Source: Streptomyces marispadix (GTDB lineage: Bacteria; Actinomycetota; Actinomycetes; Streptomycetales; Streptomycetaceae). From it: a DNA stretch of 64,000 bases. Shown here piece by piece: positions 25,422 to 33,283 of the stretch. Location: the NCBI RefSeq assembly GCF_022524345.1, contig NZ_JAKWJU010000002.1:5880001-5944000 (forward strand). The letters are read 5' to 3'. A model generated the notes under the pieces. The model saw only the letters and a program-made list of their open reading frames with translations, was not told where the DNA came from and did no database searches. The position numbers and the translations under genes were made by a program. Each line of letters opens with the position of its first letter. Position 1 is the first letter of the stretch.

Positions 25422-26587
25422 GATTCGCTCCGTGGGGTCGTCGGCCTGGTCTGAACGGGCTTGCGGGCGGGGCCGGTTGACTGCGCGGCGCCTGCCTCGG
25501 TGCCGGGCCCCCGTGCGGCGTCCGCCGTCGTTGCGGATTCCGGGCGGGGCGCCGAGCCCGGTGCGGGCCCCATCGAGTCGCGTGACAGCAGCTCGGCGGG
25601 GGCGAGTTCGACGTCGTCCGCACGCCCGGAGGCGACGACCTCGTCGAGCGCGCGAGCGGCCGCGGCGCCCCAGCCGAGCGCGTCGGCGCGTGCGGAGGCC
25701 AGCGGCGGGTGGGTGTAGGCGGCGAGCGGGGTGTCGTCGTAGCCGACCACGGACAGCTCCTCCGGCACGGACAGGCCCAGCCGGTGGGCCACGGCCAGAC
25801 CCGCGGTCGCCGAAAGGTCGTTGGCGTAGACGATGGCCGTCGGCCGCTCCCCGGCGGGCGGCGCCAGCAGCTCACGTGTCGCCGCCGCGCCGCCGTCGGC
25901 GGTGAATCCGCCCGGCAGCACCGGCCCCGGCGTCAGCCCGGCCGCCCTCACTGCCTGCTCCCACGACTCCTGACGGCGCCGCGCATGACGGAACTCCCTC
26001 GGGCCCGCCACATGTGCGATGCGCCGATGACCCAGCTCCACCAGCCGCCGCACGGCCGCGGCGAACGCGGGCCTGTCGTCGAGGCTCACGGCACAGAGTC
26101 CCTGGGCGCAGTCGGGGTCGCCTACCACTACGGCGGGCAGCCCGAGCCCCTTCGTCAGCTCCGGGCGCGGATCGTCGACGCGCATGTCGGTGAGCAGCAC
26201 GCCGTCGACGCGCCGGTCGGCGGAGAGACGGTGGTAGGCCGCCGCCTCGTTCCCCGGGTCCGTCACGTGAAGTACGAGGGAGTCGCCGCGAGGTGAGATG
26301 ACCGACTCGACGCCGGCGATGAAGGCGGGGAAGAACGGGTCGGCGCCGACCGCGTCGGTCTCCCGCGTCAGTACGAGACCCACCGCGCCCGCTCTGCCCC
26401 GTGAGAGGGCCTGTGCGGGGCGGCTGGGGCGCCAGCCGAGTTCGGCGGCGGCGTCCAGGATGCGTGCCTTGGTCGCCTCGGCGAGTCCGGGGCGGCCGTT
26501 GAGCGCGAAGGAGACCGCGCTGGGGGAGACCCCGGCGAGCTTGGCCACGTCCGCGATGGTGGGACGCCTCTCGCGTGCTGCCGCCAT
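25415..26587 (-). CDS. LacI-family transcriptional regulator
   Basis: A 390-residue repressor: N-terminal helix-turn-helix RRPTIADVAKLAGVSPSAVSFALNGRPGLAEATKARIL with hinge, then a periplasmic-binding-like effector domain (VGLVLTRET, FIAGVESVIS, RRVDGVLLTDM, AVVVGDP, LGHRRIAHVAGP, IVYANDLSATAGLAVAHRLGLSVPEELSVVGYDDTPLAAYTHPPLA). The last about 50 residues are a low-complexity tail. It is the first gene of the sugar operon and its stop lies inside the binding-protein start, so repressor and transporter are made from one message. ATG at 26587 is preferred to the ATG at 26638 because family members start just before the RRPTIADVA helix. Confidence 0.9.
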   Translation of the reverse strand: MAAARERRPTIADVAKLAGVSPSAVSFALNGRPGLAEATKARILDAAAELGWRPSRPAQALSRGRAGAVGLVLTRETDAVGADPFFPAFIAGVESVISPRGDSLVLHVTDPGNEAAAYHRLSADRRVDGVLLTDMRVDDPRPELTKGLGLPAVVVGDPDCAQGLCAVSLDDRPAFAAAVRRLVELGHRRIAHVAGPREFRHARRRQESWEQAVRAAGLTPGPVLPGGFTADGGAAATRELLAPPAGERPTAIVYANDLSATAGLAVAHRLGLSVPEELSVVGYDDTPLAAYTHPPLASARADALGWGAAAARALDEVVASGRADDVELAPAELLSRDSMGPAPGSAPRPESATTADAARGPGTEAGAAQSTGPARKPVQTRPTTPRSESC

Positions 26588-26689
26588 GCCGTCAAGTCCG
26601 TTCGTTCTGCGAGGAGTCGGGTGTCCGGGAGCGCCCATGAGTTGTCCGGGCGGGAGAGTGGGCGAGCGTTATGAGCGGGTATCGAGTGT

Positions 26690-26703
26690 TTAAACCGCTT
26701 TAA
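26690..26703. promoter_or_regulatory. LacI-type operator of the sugar operon
   Basis: TTAAACCGCTTTAA is a 14-bp palindrome with a central CG and one mismatched pair, the shape expected for LacI/GalR-family operators. It sits about 100 bases upstream of lacI in otherwise GC-rich DNA, so the regulator likely controls its own operon. Confidence 0.7.
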
Positions 26704-26955
26704 CTTTCGCGCGATGCGTGCACTCAACCGGAACCGCGCCCGGGGTGTCAACGGGTGTGCACGGAAAAGCTCCTGGGGAGTCGCGGGCCGCCGCCTCACC
26801 GGCAGGGCGGCGACCGCTCACCGGTGACGACCCATGAGCCGGGACCCAGGCGAGCGGAGCGCTCGCCGCCCTGCGCTCACGCTGTCCCTGTGCCCGCACG
26901 CCGCCCCGTGCTCCTAGGCTGGCGATACGCCCCGACAGGAAGCGAGAGACACGTC

Positions 26956-27261
26956 ATGGCCCCACAAGCGCTGACCCGGCAGCAGACCGACGAGGCACTG
27001 GCCGGGCTGCCCGGCTGGAGCACGGACGGCGACAGCATCGCCCGTACGTACTCCTTCGCCGGGCATCTGCCGGCCGCCGCCATGGTGATCCATGTGGCCG
27101 CGATTCAGGAGGAGTTGAACCACCACTCCGAGATGACGCTCGGCTACGCCAAGCTGTCCGTCACGGTCAACACCCACAGCGTCGGCGGTCAGGTCACCGA
27201 GAAGGACATCGAACTGGCCCGCCGCGTGGAGGAGATCGCGGCGGGCCACGGCGCGAGCTAG
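26956..27261 (+). CDS. 4a-hydroxytetrahydrobiopterin dehydratase (pterin-4a-carbinolamine dehydratase)
   Basis: A 101-residue cytoplasmic enzyme of the PCD/PhhB family. The active-site signature is present: FAGHLPAAAMVIHVAAIQEELNHHSEMTLGYAKLSVTVNTHSVGGQVTEKDIELARRV, with the E-L-N-H-H-(P/S) block and the T-H-x-x-G-x-V-T block. It dehydrates 4a-hydroxytetrahydropterin produced by aromatic amino acid hydroxylases; no hydroxylase is nearby, so it may have a general pterin role. The ATG at 26956 has AGGAAGCGAGAG upstream. It is divergent from lacI and converges on the protease gene. Confidence 0.93.
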   Translation: MAPQALTRQQTDEALAGLPGWSTDGDSIARTYSFAGHLPAAAMVIHVAAIQEELNHHSEMTLGYAKLSVTVNTHSVGGQVTEKDIELARRVEEIAAGHGAS

Positions 27262-27284
27262 CCGGGGGAGCAGACGCCCGAGAG

Positions 27285-27352
27285 GCCCGGTCGCCGAGGA
27301 GCCCGGTCGCCGAGGAGCCCGGTCCGCGGAGAACCGGGCCCAGGGACCGGGC
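27285..27352. terminator. repeat-rich convergent terminator
   Basis: A 16-bp unit GCCCGGTCGCCGAGGA is repeated at 27285 and 27301 with a third partial copy at 27317, and GCCCGGT (27317-27323) can pair with ACCGGGC at 27333-27339 or 27346-27352. It lies between the convergent pterin dehydratase and protease genes. Confidence 0.55.
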
Positions 27353-27378
27353 CCCTCGCCCCTTCGCTGCTGCCTCGC

Positions 27379-28572
27379 CTAGCCGGTGCTCAGAGTCAGC
27401 CCGTACTCGGCGAGGGGTTCGGCCACGGGCTGGAAGTAGGTCGTACCGCCCGTCGAGCAGTCGCCCGAGCCTCCCGACGTCGTCCCCTGCGCCTGGTCGC
27501 CGGAGATGAACGGCCCGCCGGAGTCCCCTGGTTCGGCGCACACGGACGTACGGGTCAGGCCCCGCACGGTGCCCTCCCGGTAGGTGACCGTGGCGTCGCG
27601 CTGCTCCACGGTGCCGCAGTGCCAGCCGCTGGTCGCACCGGAACGGCACACCGACGAACCGGCCGGCACCTCCACCGACCCGCTCACCGTCACGTTCGTG
27701 GCTCCTGGGCCCTTCACATACGGCTTCGCCCGCCAGTCCTTGTTGGCGGCCACCCATGCGTAGTCGTCGCCGGGAAACGAACTCCCCTTGACGGTGCCCT
27801 GCGCGGCACGATTGCGGCCCGTCGTCCGGCCGCCCTCGGTTCCGCAGTGCCCGGCGGTGACGAAACCGTCCTTGTTGCCCTTCGTGACGGGGAATCCGAT
27901 GGAGCAGCCCGTCGAACCGTTGGTGTAGTACGCGTCGCCGCCGCGCAGATCCTCGTCGTAGGTGCGCGGCTTCTCCGCGGACCTCATCACCCGTACCAGC
28001 GACGAAGGCGCACCGCTGCGGGTGAGGAACGCCCTCGCCGCCGCCGGCTCGCCCGCCCTCACGATCACGCTGTTGCTGCGCACGTCGACCGCCCACACCG
28101 CGGTGCCGCGCGGCGCCCGCCGTACCGCCGAGCCGTCCAGCGCCCTCTTCGCGGCGTCGAGCCGGGCGAGGCTGTTGCGTACGACCTTCGGCCGCGCCCC
28201 CTCGGCCTTGATCGTCGCGGTGTCGTCGCGGTCCGTCGTGGCCACGACCAGCTTCGAGGTCGCCCCCGTGACCCAGGCGCCGCCGTAGTGGCCGCCGAGC
28301 TTCTTGCGGAGCTTCCTGTCGACCGTGACGGCACGCTGCTCGTTGACGATCCGCCGCCTGGCGTCCGCCACCGTGATGCCCAGCTCCTTGCTGACGCTCC
28401 TGAGCATCCCGGGTGCGATGTCCGGTACGGGCGTCTTCTTGCCGGCGGTGTCCTCGGTGCCGGTGCCGGTGCCGGGCGGGTGGGGCTCGCCCGCGTCCGC
28501 GGGCACCACCCCGATCCCGAGGGCGCTTACGGTCAGGGCCGCCGCGGCGAGGACCGGGAGCTTACGGGGCAT
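27379..28572 (-). CDS. secreted S1-family serine protease (streptogrisin/alpha-lytic type)
   Basis: A 397-residue preproprotein. A signal peptide (PVLAAAALTVSALGIGVVPADA) is followed by an alpha-lytic-type propeptide (SKELGITVADARRRIVNEQRA..., TSKLVVATTDRDDTATIKAEGARPKVVRNSLARLDAAKRAL) that acts as folding chaperone and inhibitor in this family. The mature chymotrypsin-fold domain starts near GGDAYYTNGSTGCSIGFPV; the catalytic triad is in VTAGHCG (His), GDDYAWV (Asp) and EPGDSGGPF (Ser). Six cysteines can make the usual disulfides. The ATG at 28572 has GAGGAG 7 bases upstream. A single-gene unit, downstream of a strong hairpin. Confidence 0.92.
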   Translation of the reverse strand: MPRKLPVLAAAALTVSALGIGVVPADAGEPHPPGTGTGTEDTAGKKTPVPDIAPGMLRSVSKELGITVADARRRIVNEQRAVTVDRKLRKKLGGHYGGAWVTGATSKLVVATTDRDDTATIKAEGARPKVVRNSLARLDAAKRALDGSAVRRAPRGTAVWAVDVRSNSVIVRAGEPAAARAFLTRSGAPSSLVRVMRSAEKPRTYDEDLRGGDAYYTNGSTGCSIGFPVTKGNKDGFVTAGHCGTEGGRTTGRNRAAQGTVKGSSFPGDDYAWVAANKDWRAKPYVKGPGATNVTVSGSVEVPAGSSVCRSGATSGWHCGTVEQRDATVTYREGTVRGLTRTSVCAEPGDSGGPFISGDQAQGTTSGGSGDCSTGGTTYFQPVAEPLAEYGLTLSTG

Positions 28573-28889
28573 TGGCGCTCTCCTCGTGTCGCTGATGCAC
28601 AGGCGTTGTCGGGCCTTGCCTCAGCGTCCGGGTCCGGCCGGGGAGGCACCACCGTGGCTGGACCAGATGGAGGTACGGGAGGTACGGGCGAGGCCGTACG
28701 ACCGGATGCGACCGGGGTGTTACGGACACGGCTGCGCGCGGCCGGGGCGGCCCGGCCGCGCGCAGCGCCTTGCAGGGGTGGGGACTTGAACGGGGCGGGA
28801 ACGGCCTTGCGCGGACGGGGACTTGGCGCCCCTGGAGCGCGTCCGAGCCCGGTGAGTCCCTGAGCCCGTGTCAGCCTCCGGAGCCCGTG
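28573..28889. other. 317-bp intergenic region
   Basis: Lies between two minus-strand genes. It holds the terminator hairpin at 28731-28766, a 15-bp direct repeat GAGCCCGTGTCAGCC at 28862 and 28881 (the second running into the end of the aldo/keto reductase gene), and the promoter region of the protease. No gene is seen. Confidence 0.6.
28731..28766 (-). terminator. hairpin terminator of the aldo/keto reductase gene
   Basis: Perfect 16-bp stem (28731-28746 with 28751-28766) and a 4-base loop, about 125 bases downstream of the reductase stop and upstream of the protease start on the same strand. Confidence 0.75.
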
Positions 28890-29726
28890 TCAGCCCATCC
28901 AGTTCATGGTGTCCGGGTCCGGGCCGAGCCGGGTGCCGGTGTCGAGCCCGGCGATCTCGTCCATGTCGCCCGCGTCGAGTTCGAAGTCGAAGACGTCGAT
29001 GTTCTCCCTGATACGGGACGGCGTGACGGACTTGGGGATCACCACGTTCCCCGTCTGGAGATGCCAGCGCAGCACCGCCTGCGCCGGTGTCTTGCCGTAC
29101 TTCTCGGCGACGGCACGCAGCTTCGGCTCGTCGAGCAGCTCCTTGCCCTGGCCGAGCGGCGACCACGCCTCTGTGGCGATGCCGTGGTCGGCGTGGAAGG
29201 CGCGCGGCACGGCCTGCTGGAGACGGGGGTGCAGTTCGATCTGGTTGACGGCCGGGACCGTGCCGGTCTCCTCCAGCAGCCGCCGCAGATGAGAGGGGTT
29301 GAAGTTGGAGACGCCGATGGCCTTGGCGCGGCCCTCGGAGTGGATCTTCTCGAACGCCTTCCAGGTGTCGACGTACCTGTCGGCCTCGGGCACCGGCCAG
29401 TGGATGAGGTAGAGGTCGACGTAGTCGAGGCCGAGCCTGTCCAGGGAGGCGTCGAAGGCGCGCAGCGTGGAGTCGTGGCCCTGGTCGGCGTTCCAGAGCT
29501 TGGTGGTGACGAACAGCTCGTCACGGGGCACGCCCGACGCGGCCAGGCCACGGCCCGTTCCCTGCTCGTTCTCATAGACGGCGGCCGTGTCGATGCTGCG
29601 GTAGCCCGCCTCCAGCGCGGTGCTCACCGCGCTCGCCGCCTCGTCGTCGGGCACCTGCCAGACGCCGAAACCGAGCTGCGGCATGACGCTGCCGTTGTTG
29701 AGGGTGATGGTGGGAACGTTGCTCAC
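28890..29726 (-). CDS. aldo/keto reductase
   Basis: A 278-residue NADPH-dependent oxidoreductase of the AKR5-like prokaryotic group. LNNGSVMPQLGFGVWQV, YRSIDTAAVYENE (Asp and Tyr of the tetrad), FVTTKLWNADQG (Lys), DLYLIHWPVP (His), AIGVSNFNPSHL and IPKSVTPSRIRENIDVFDFEL (cofactor binding) are all present. It reduces small aldehydes or ketones; physiological substrate unknown. The GTG at 29726 has AAGGA 10 bases upstream. Same strand as the acyl-CoA ligase gene 96 bases upstream. Confidence 0.93.
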   Translation of the reverse strand: MSNVPTITLNNGSVMPQLGFGVWQVPDDEAASAVSTALEAGYRSIDTAAVYENEQGTGRGLAASGVPRDELFVTTKLWNADQGHDSTLRAFDASLDRLGLDYVDLYLIHWPVPEADRYVDTWKAFEKIHSEGRAKAIGVSNFNPSHLRRLLEETGTVPAVNQIELHPRLQQAVPRAFHADHGIATEAWSPLGQGKELLDEPKLRAVAEKYGKTPAQAVLRWHLQTGNVVIPKSVTPSRIRENIDVFDFELDAGDMDEIAGLDTGTRLGPDPDTMNWMG

Positions 29727-29822
29727 GAACGATCGGTCCTTACATGTCGACGGACGGTTCCGCTTCCGTTCGGTCAACGATCAGGACGACCGAGTGCATT
29801 CCTGGGAGTGCCCCTCAGGCTG

Positions 29823-31649
29823 TCACTGGTGGTACAGCGCCTCGATCTCGACCGCGTAGGCACTCTCGATCGCCTTCCGCTTCAGCTTCAGCGACGGCGT
29901 GACGTACCCGGCCTCCTCGGTGAACTGCGCGGCCAGTATCCGGAAGGTACGTATCGATTCCGCCTGCGACACCTGGGTGTTGGCGGCGACGACCGCGCGC
30001 CGCACCTCCGTCTCCAGGTCCGGGTCGCGCACCAGCTCCGTGGGCTTCAGCTCCGGCTTCTCGCGCATCTGGAGCCAGTGGGTCACCGCGTCCGGGTCGA
30101 GGGTGACGAGGGCCGACACGTACGGGCGGTCGTTGCCCACGACGATGCACTGCGCCACCAGCGGGTGTGCGCGCACCCGTTCCTCGAGGATGCCCGGCGA
30201 GACGCTCTTGCCGCCGGAGGTGACCAGGATCTCCTTCTTCCGCCCCGTGATGGTGAGATAGCCGTCCTCGTCCAGGGAGCCGAGGTCCCCGGTCGCGAGC
30301 CAGCCGTCGTGCAGTGCCTCGTCCGTGCCCTTGGGGTTGTTGAGGTAGCCCTGGAAGATCTGGCCGCCGCGGAGCCAGATCTCGCCGTCGTCGGCGATGT
30401 GCACGGTGGTGCCGGGCAGCGGGTGGCCGACGGTGCCGAAGCGGGTGCGCTCGGGCGGGTTGACGGTGGCGCCGGCGCTGGTCTCCGTCAGGCCGTAGCC
30501 CTCGTAGATGCGCATGCCCACGCCGTCGAAGAACAGCCCGAGCCGCCGCTCCATGGCGCTGCCGCCGGACATGGCGCCACGGCACAGGCCGCCCATGGCC
30601 TCGCGCATCTTGCTGTAGACGAGGGTGTCGAAGACCTGGTGCTTCAGGCGCAGCGAGGCGCTGGGGCCGGGCCCGGTGCGGAACGCCTTGTGCTCCATGG
30701 CCTCCGCGTAGCGCACCGCCACGTCGACGGCCTTGTCGAACGGGCCGAGTTTTCCTTCCAGTTCGGCCTTGCGGCGCGACGCCTGGAAGATCTTCTCGAA
30801 CAGGTACGGAACGGCCAGCATGAACGTCGGCCGGAACGTCTTCAGGTCGGGCAGCAGTGCCTCGGCCGCCATGACCGGCTGGTGCCCGAGCCTCACCTTG
30901 GAACGTATGCACACCAGTTGCACCATGCGCCCGAAGACGTGCGCGAGGGGCAGGAAGAGCAGCAGGGACGGCGGCTCGCTCGGCTTGGAGCTGAAGACGT
31001 GGCTATAGCGGCCCTGGAGGGCGTCCGCGTCGGCGATGAAGTTGGCGTGGGTGAGCACGCAGCCCTTGGGGCGCCCCGTGGTGCCCGAGGTGTAGATGAT
31101 CGTGGCCGTGGAGTCGGGAGTGACGGCGAGCCGGTGCCGGTGGACGACATCGTCGTCCAAGTGGGCGCCCGCGGCCATCAGTTCCTTCTCCGCCTGCGCG
31201 TCGAGCTGCCACAGGCGCTTGAGTTGGGGCAGCCGGTCGATGACGGAGCCGACCGTCATCGCATGGTCCTCGTGCTCGACGATGGCGGCCGAGACCTCGG
31301 CGTCGTGCATCATCCAGCAGACCTGCTCGGCCGAGGACGTCGGGTAGATGGGCACCACGTGTACGCCGATGGCCCACAGGGCGAAGTCGAGCAGCGTCCA
31401 CTCGTAGCGAGTACGGGACATGATGGCGACACGGTCGCCGAAACGGATGCCCTCCGCGAGCAGGCCCTTGGCCATGGCCATCACCTGGTCGCGGAACTCC
31501 GCTGCGGTCACATCCTGCCACTCGCCCGCCGCGTCCTTGCGCGACAGCGCGACCCGGTCGGGGTCTTCGGTGGCATGGTCGAAAACGGTGTCAGCCAGCC
31601 CGCCAACCTGGGGTGTGGGCGCCAGAGCCGGGACGGTGAACTCGCGCAA
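29823..31649 (-). CDS. fadD: long-chain fatty acid-CoA ligase (FadD15-like)
   Basis: A 608-residue AMP-forming ligase. The P-loop-like motif IIYTSGTTGRPKGCVLTH, the adenylate motif YEGYGLTETSAGATVN, WLATGDLGSLDEDGYLTITGRKKEILVTSGGKSVSPG and the C-terminal catalytic-lysine region SLKLKRKAI define the ANL superfamily; length and N-terminus (VGGLADTVFDHATEDPDRVAL) match the FadD15 subgroup. It activates long-chain fatty acids to CoA thioesters in the cytoplasm. Start is TTG at 31649 with GAGGAG 8 bases upstream. Divergent from the symporter gene across a 485-bp gap. Confidence 0.93.
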   Translation of the reverse strand: MREFTVPALAPTPQVGGLADTVFDHATEDPDRVALSRKDAAGEWQDVTAAEFRDQVMAMAKGLLAEGIRFGDRVAIMSRTRYEWTLLDFALWAIGVHVVPIYPTSSAEQVCWMMHDAEVSAAIVEHEDHAMTVGSVIDRLPQLKRLWQLDAQAEKELMAAGAHLDDDVVHRHRLAVTPDSTATIIYTSGTTGRPKGCVLTHANFIADADALQGRYSHVFSSKPSEPPSLLLFLPLAHVFGRMVQLVCIRSKVRLGHQPVMAAEALLPDLKTFRPTFMLAVPYLFEKIFQASRRKAELEGKLGPFDKAVDVAVRYAEAMEHKAFRTGPGPSASLRLKHQVFDTLVYSKMREAMGGLCRGAMSGGSAMERRLGLFFDGVGMRIYEGYGLTETSAGATVNPPERTRFGTVGHPLPGTTVHIADDGEIWLRGGQIFQGYLNNPKGTDEALHDGWLATGDLGSLDEDGYLTITGRKKEILVTSGGKSVSPGILEERVRAHPLVAQCIVVGNDRPYVSALVTLDPDAVTHWLQMREKPELKPTELVRDPDLETEVRRAVVAANTQVSQAESIRTFRILAAQFTEEAGYVTPSLKLKRKAIESAYAVEIEALYHQ

Positions 31650-32134
31650 TGGGAATGCTCCTCGACGTGCAGTGCACAGCTGTGTAAGGCACAGCGCGCG
31701 GTGACCGTATCCGATGAAACAGCCGCCGGGGAGAGGTGCCGAACCCGGTCAAGCGGTCATTTGGGGACGCATCGGATTGCCGTCGTCAGGTTGTTGCAGA
31801 TCGTACGAGTTTTCTGCACCGAACCTCCCCGAGTAAAGCAGCACCGGCGCACCGGAGAGAATGGGGCGTGCGGACATTCGTACGCCTCGCCAAAGGTGGC
31901 GGGGCCCCTCCGCCGTGCCCGCGGAAGCATTCCGGGTCCCGGGACGACCCAGGCCCGAAGGCCCACCGGGTTGGCAGGAACCAGGCCCCGGCAGCAACCG
32001 CATTCACCGCACGGACAACACCACACCGACGACACGGCACGAAACAACAGCACGGAACAACTCAGCACCGACAGCGCCACATCAGCAACACCGCACGACC
32101 AGCACACCACGAACAGCACCGCCCCGAGGGAGAC
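31650..32134. other. 485-bp divergent intergenic region with T-poor leader
   Basis: Contains the promoters of fadD (minus) and the symporter (plus). TGCAGA at 31795 and TCTGCA at 31813 form a 6-bp inverted repeat with a 12-base spacer. From about 31990 to 32130 the plus strand is C/A-rich with only a handful of T and few G, so the symporter message would carry an unusual, poorly structured leader. No convincing gene. Confidence 0.6.
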
Positions 32135-33283
32135 ATGCGCCGACTGGCACAAAACGCCGACCCGTACATCGCACTGCTTCTCGGCACCGTGCTACTGGCC
32201 GTCCTCCTTCCGGCGAGCGGCGACGTCGCCACCGGCCTGGGCCACGGCACCAAGGCGGCGGTCGGAGCCATCTTCTTCCTCTACGGAGCCCGTCTCTCCA
32301 CTCGCCAGGCCCTGGAGGGAATGCGCCACTGGCGGCTCCAACTGCTCGTCCTGCTCTGCACGTTCGCACTCTTCCCCCTGCTGGGCCTGGCCACACGGGC
32401 GCTCGTGCCCTACGTGCTGACGCCCGGCCTCCAGTCGGGGCTGCTCTTCCTCTGCCTCGTCCCCTCCACGGTCCAGTCGTCGATCGCCTTCACCTCCGTC
32501 GCACGCGGCAACGTGCCCGCCGCGATCTGCGCGGGCACATACTCCAGCCTGCTCGGCATAGTCGCCACTCCGCTGCTCGCCGCATGGCTCGTCGGCGGAC
32601 AGGCGGGCCTGAGCGCCGACGGACTGGCCGGAATCGTCGGCCAGTTGCTGGCGCCCTTCGTGGCGGGCCAGCTTCTGCGCCGCTGGATCGGCGACTTCAT
32701 CACCAGGCACCGCCGCATTCTCACCCTCGTCGACCGGGGCTCAGTGCTGCTCGTCGTCTACACGGCCTTCAGTCAGGGCATGACCCAGGGCATCTGGGGC
32801 CTGGTCACACCGGTGAGGCTGCTCGCCCTGCTCGGGGTCGAGGCGGGGCTGCTCGCACTGATGCTGACGCTCACCTGGTACGGCGCGCACCGGCTGGGCT
32901 TCGCGCGGGCCGACCGCGTCGTCGCCGTGTTCGCGGGCTCGAACAAGTCGCTCGCCGCCGGACTCCCCATGGCCAGCGTCCTGTTCGGGGCGCACGCCTC
33001 TCTCGCCGTGCTGCCGCTCATGCTCTTCCATCAGATGCAGCTCGTCGTCTGCGCCTTCCTCTCCCGCCGCTGGGCACGGGGTACTTCGGATGTACGGGAC
33101 GAACAGGACGTATGGGACGCGCCGGACGCGGGTCCCGTGGCGGCGGGCGGTGCCACGGGCAGTGCTACGAAGGCCACCACGGGCGGCGGCGCCACGAAGG
33201 GCGCCACGCGCGGTGCCGACGGCGGCGGTCCCTCAGCGCCTCGCATGGGCACCGACGTCGTCCAGCGGCAGGTCCAGCAGTGA
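32135..33283 (+). CDS. bile acid:sodium symporter family transporter (SBF-like)
   Basis: A 382-residue membrane protein. About ten hydrophobic segments are visible, from YIALLLGTVLLAVLLPAS through GAIFFLYGARLS, LQLLVLLCTFALFPLLGLATRAL, GLQSGLLFLCLVPSTVQSSIAFTSVARGN (conserved loop of the family), GTYSSLLGIVATPLLAAWLVG and FAGSNKSLAAGLPMASVLFG, a typical SBF/YfeH-type pattern. Substrate cannot be predicted. The C-terminal about 60 residues are a hydrophilic Gly/Ala/Thr-rich tail; its last 51 bases overlap the 3' end of the oppositely oriented sialidase gene. ATG at 32135 follows GAGGGA. Confidence 0.87.
   Translation: MRRLAQNADPYIALLLGTVLLAVLLPASGDVATGLGHGTKAAVGAIFFLYGARLSTRQALEGMRHWRLQLLVLLCTFALFPLLGLATRALVPYVLTPGLQSGLLFLCLVPSTVQSSIAFTSVARGNVPAAICAGTYSSLLGIVATPLLAAWLVGGQAGLSADGLAGIVGQLLAPFVAGQLLRRWIGDFITRHRRILTLVDRGSVLLVVYTAFSQGMTQGIWGLVTPVRLLALLGVEAGLLALMLTLTWYGAHRLGFARADRVVAVFAGSNKSLAAGLPMASVLFGAHASLAVLPLMLFHQMQLVVCAFLSRRWARGTSDVRDEQDVWDAPDAGPVAAGGATGSATKATTGGGATKGATRGADGGGPSAPRMGTDVVQRQVQQ

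Noticed and set aside
22129..25875. 1248-codon open frame on the minus strand
   Set aside because: Out of frame with the ABC permeases, binding protein and lacI, which are all well supported in the same strand.
28770..32420. 1216-codon open frame on the plus strand
   Set aside because: It runs antisense to the aldo/keto reductase and fadD genes, whose families are unmistakable; the protein has no recognisable domain and arises from GC-rich codon bias.
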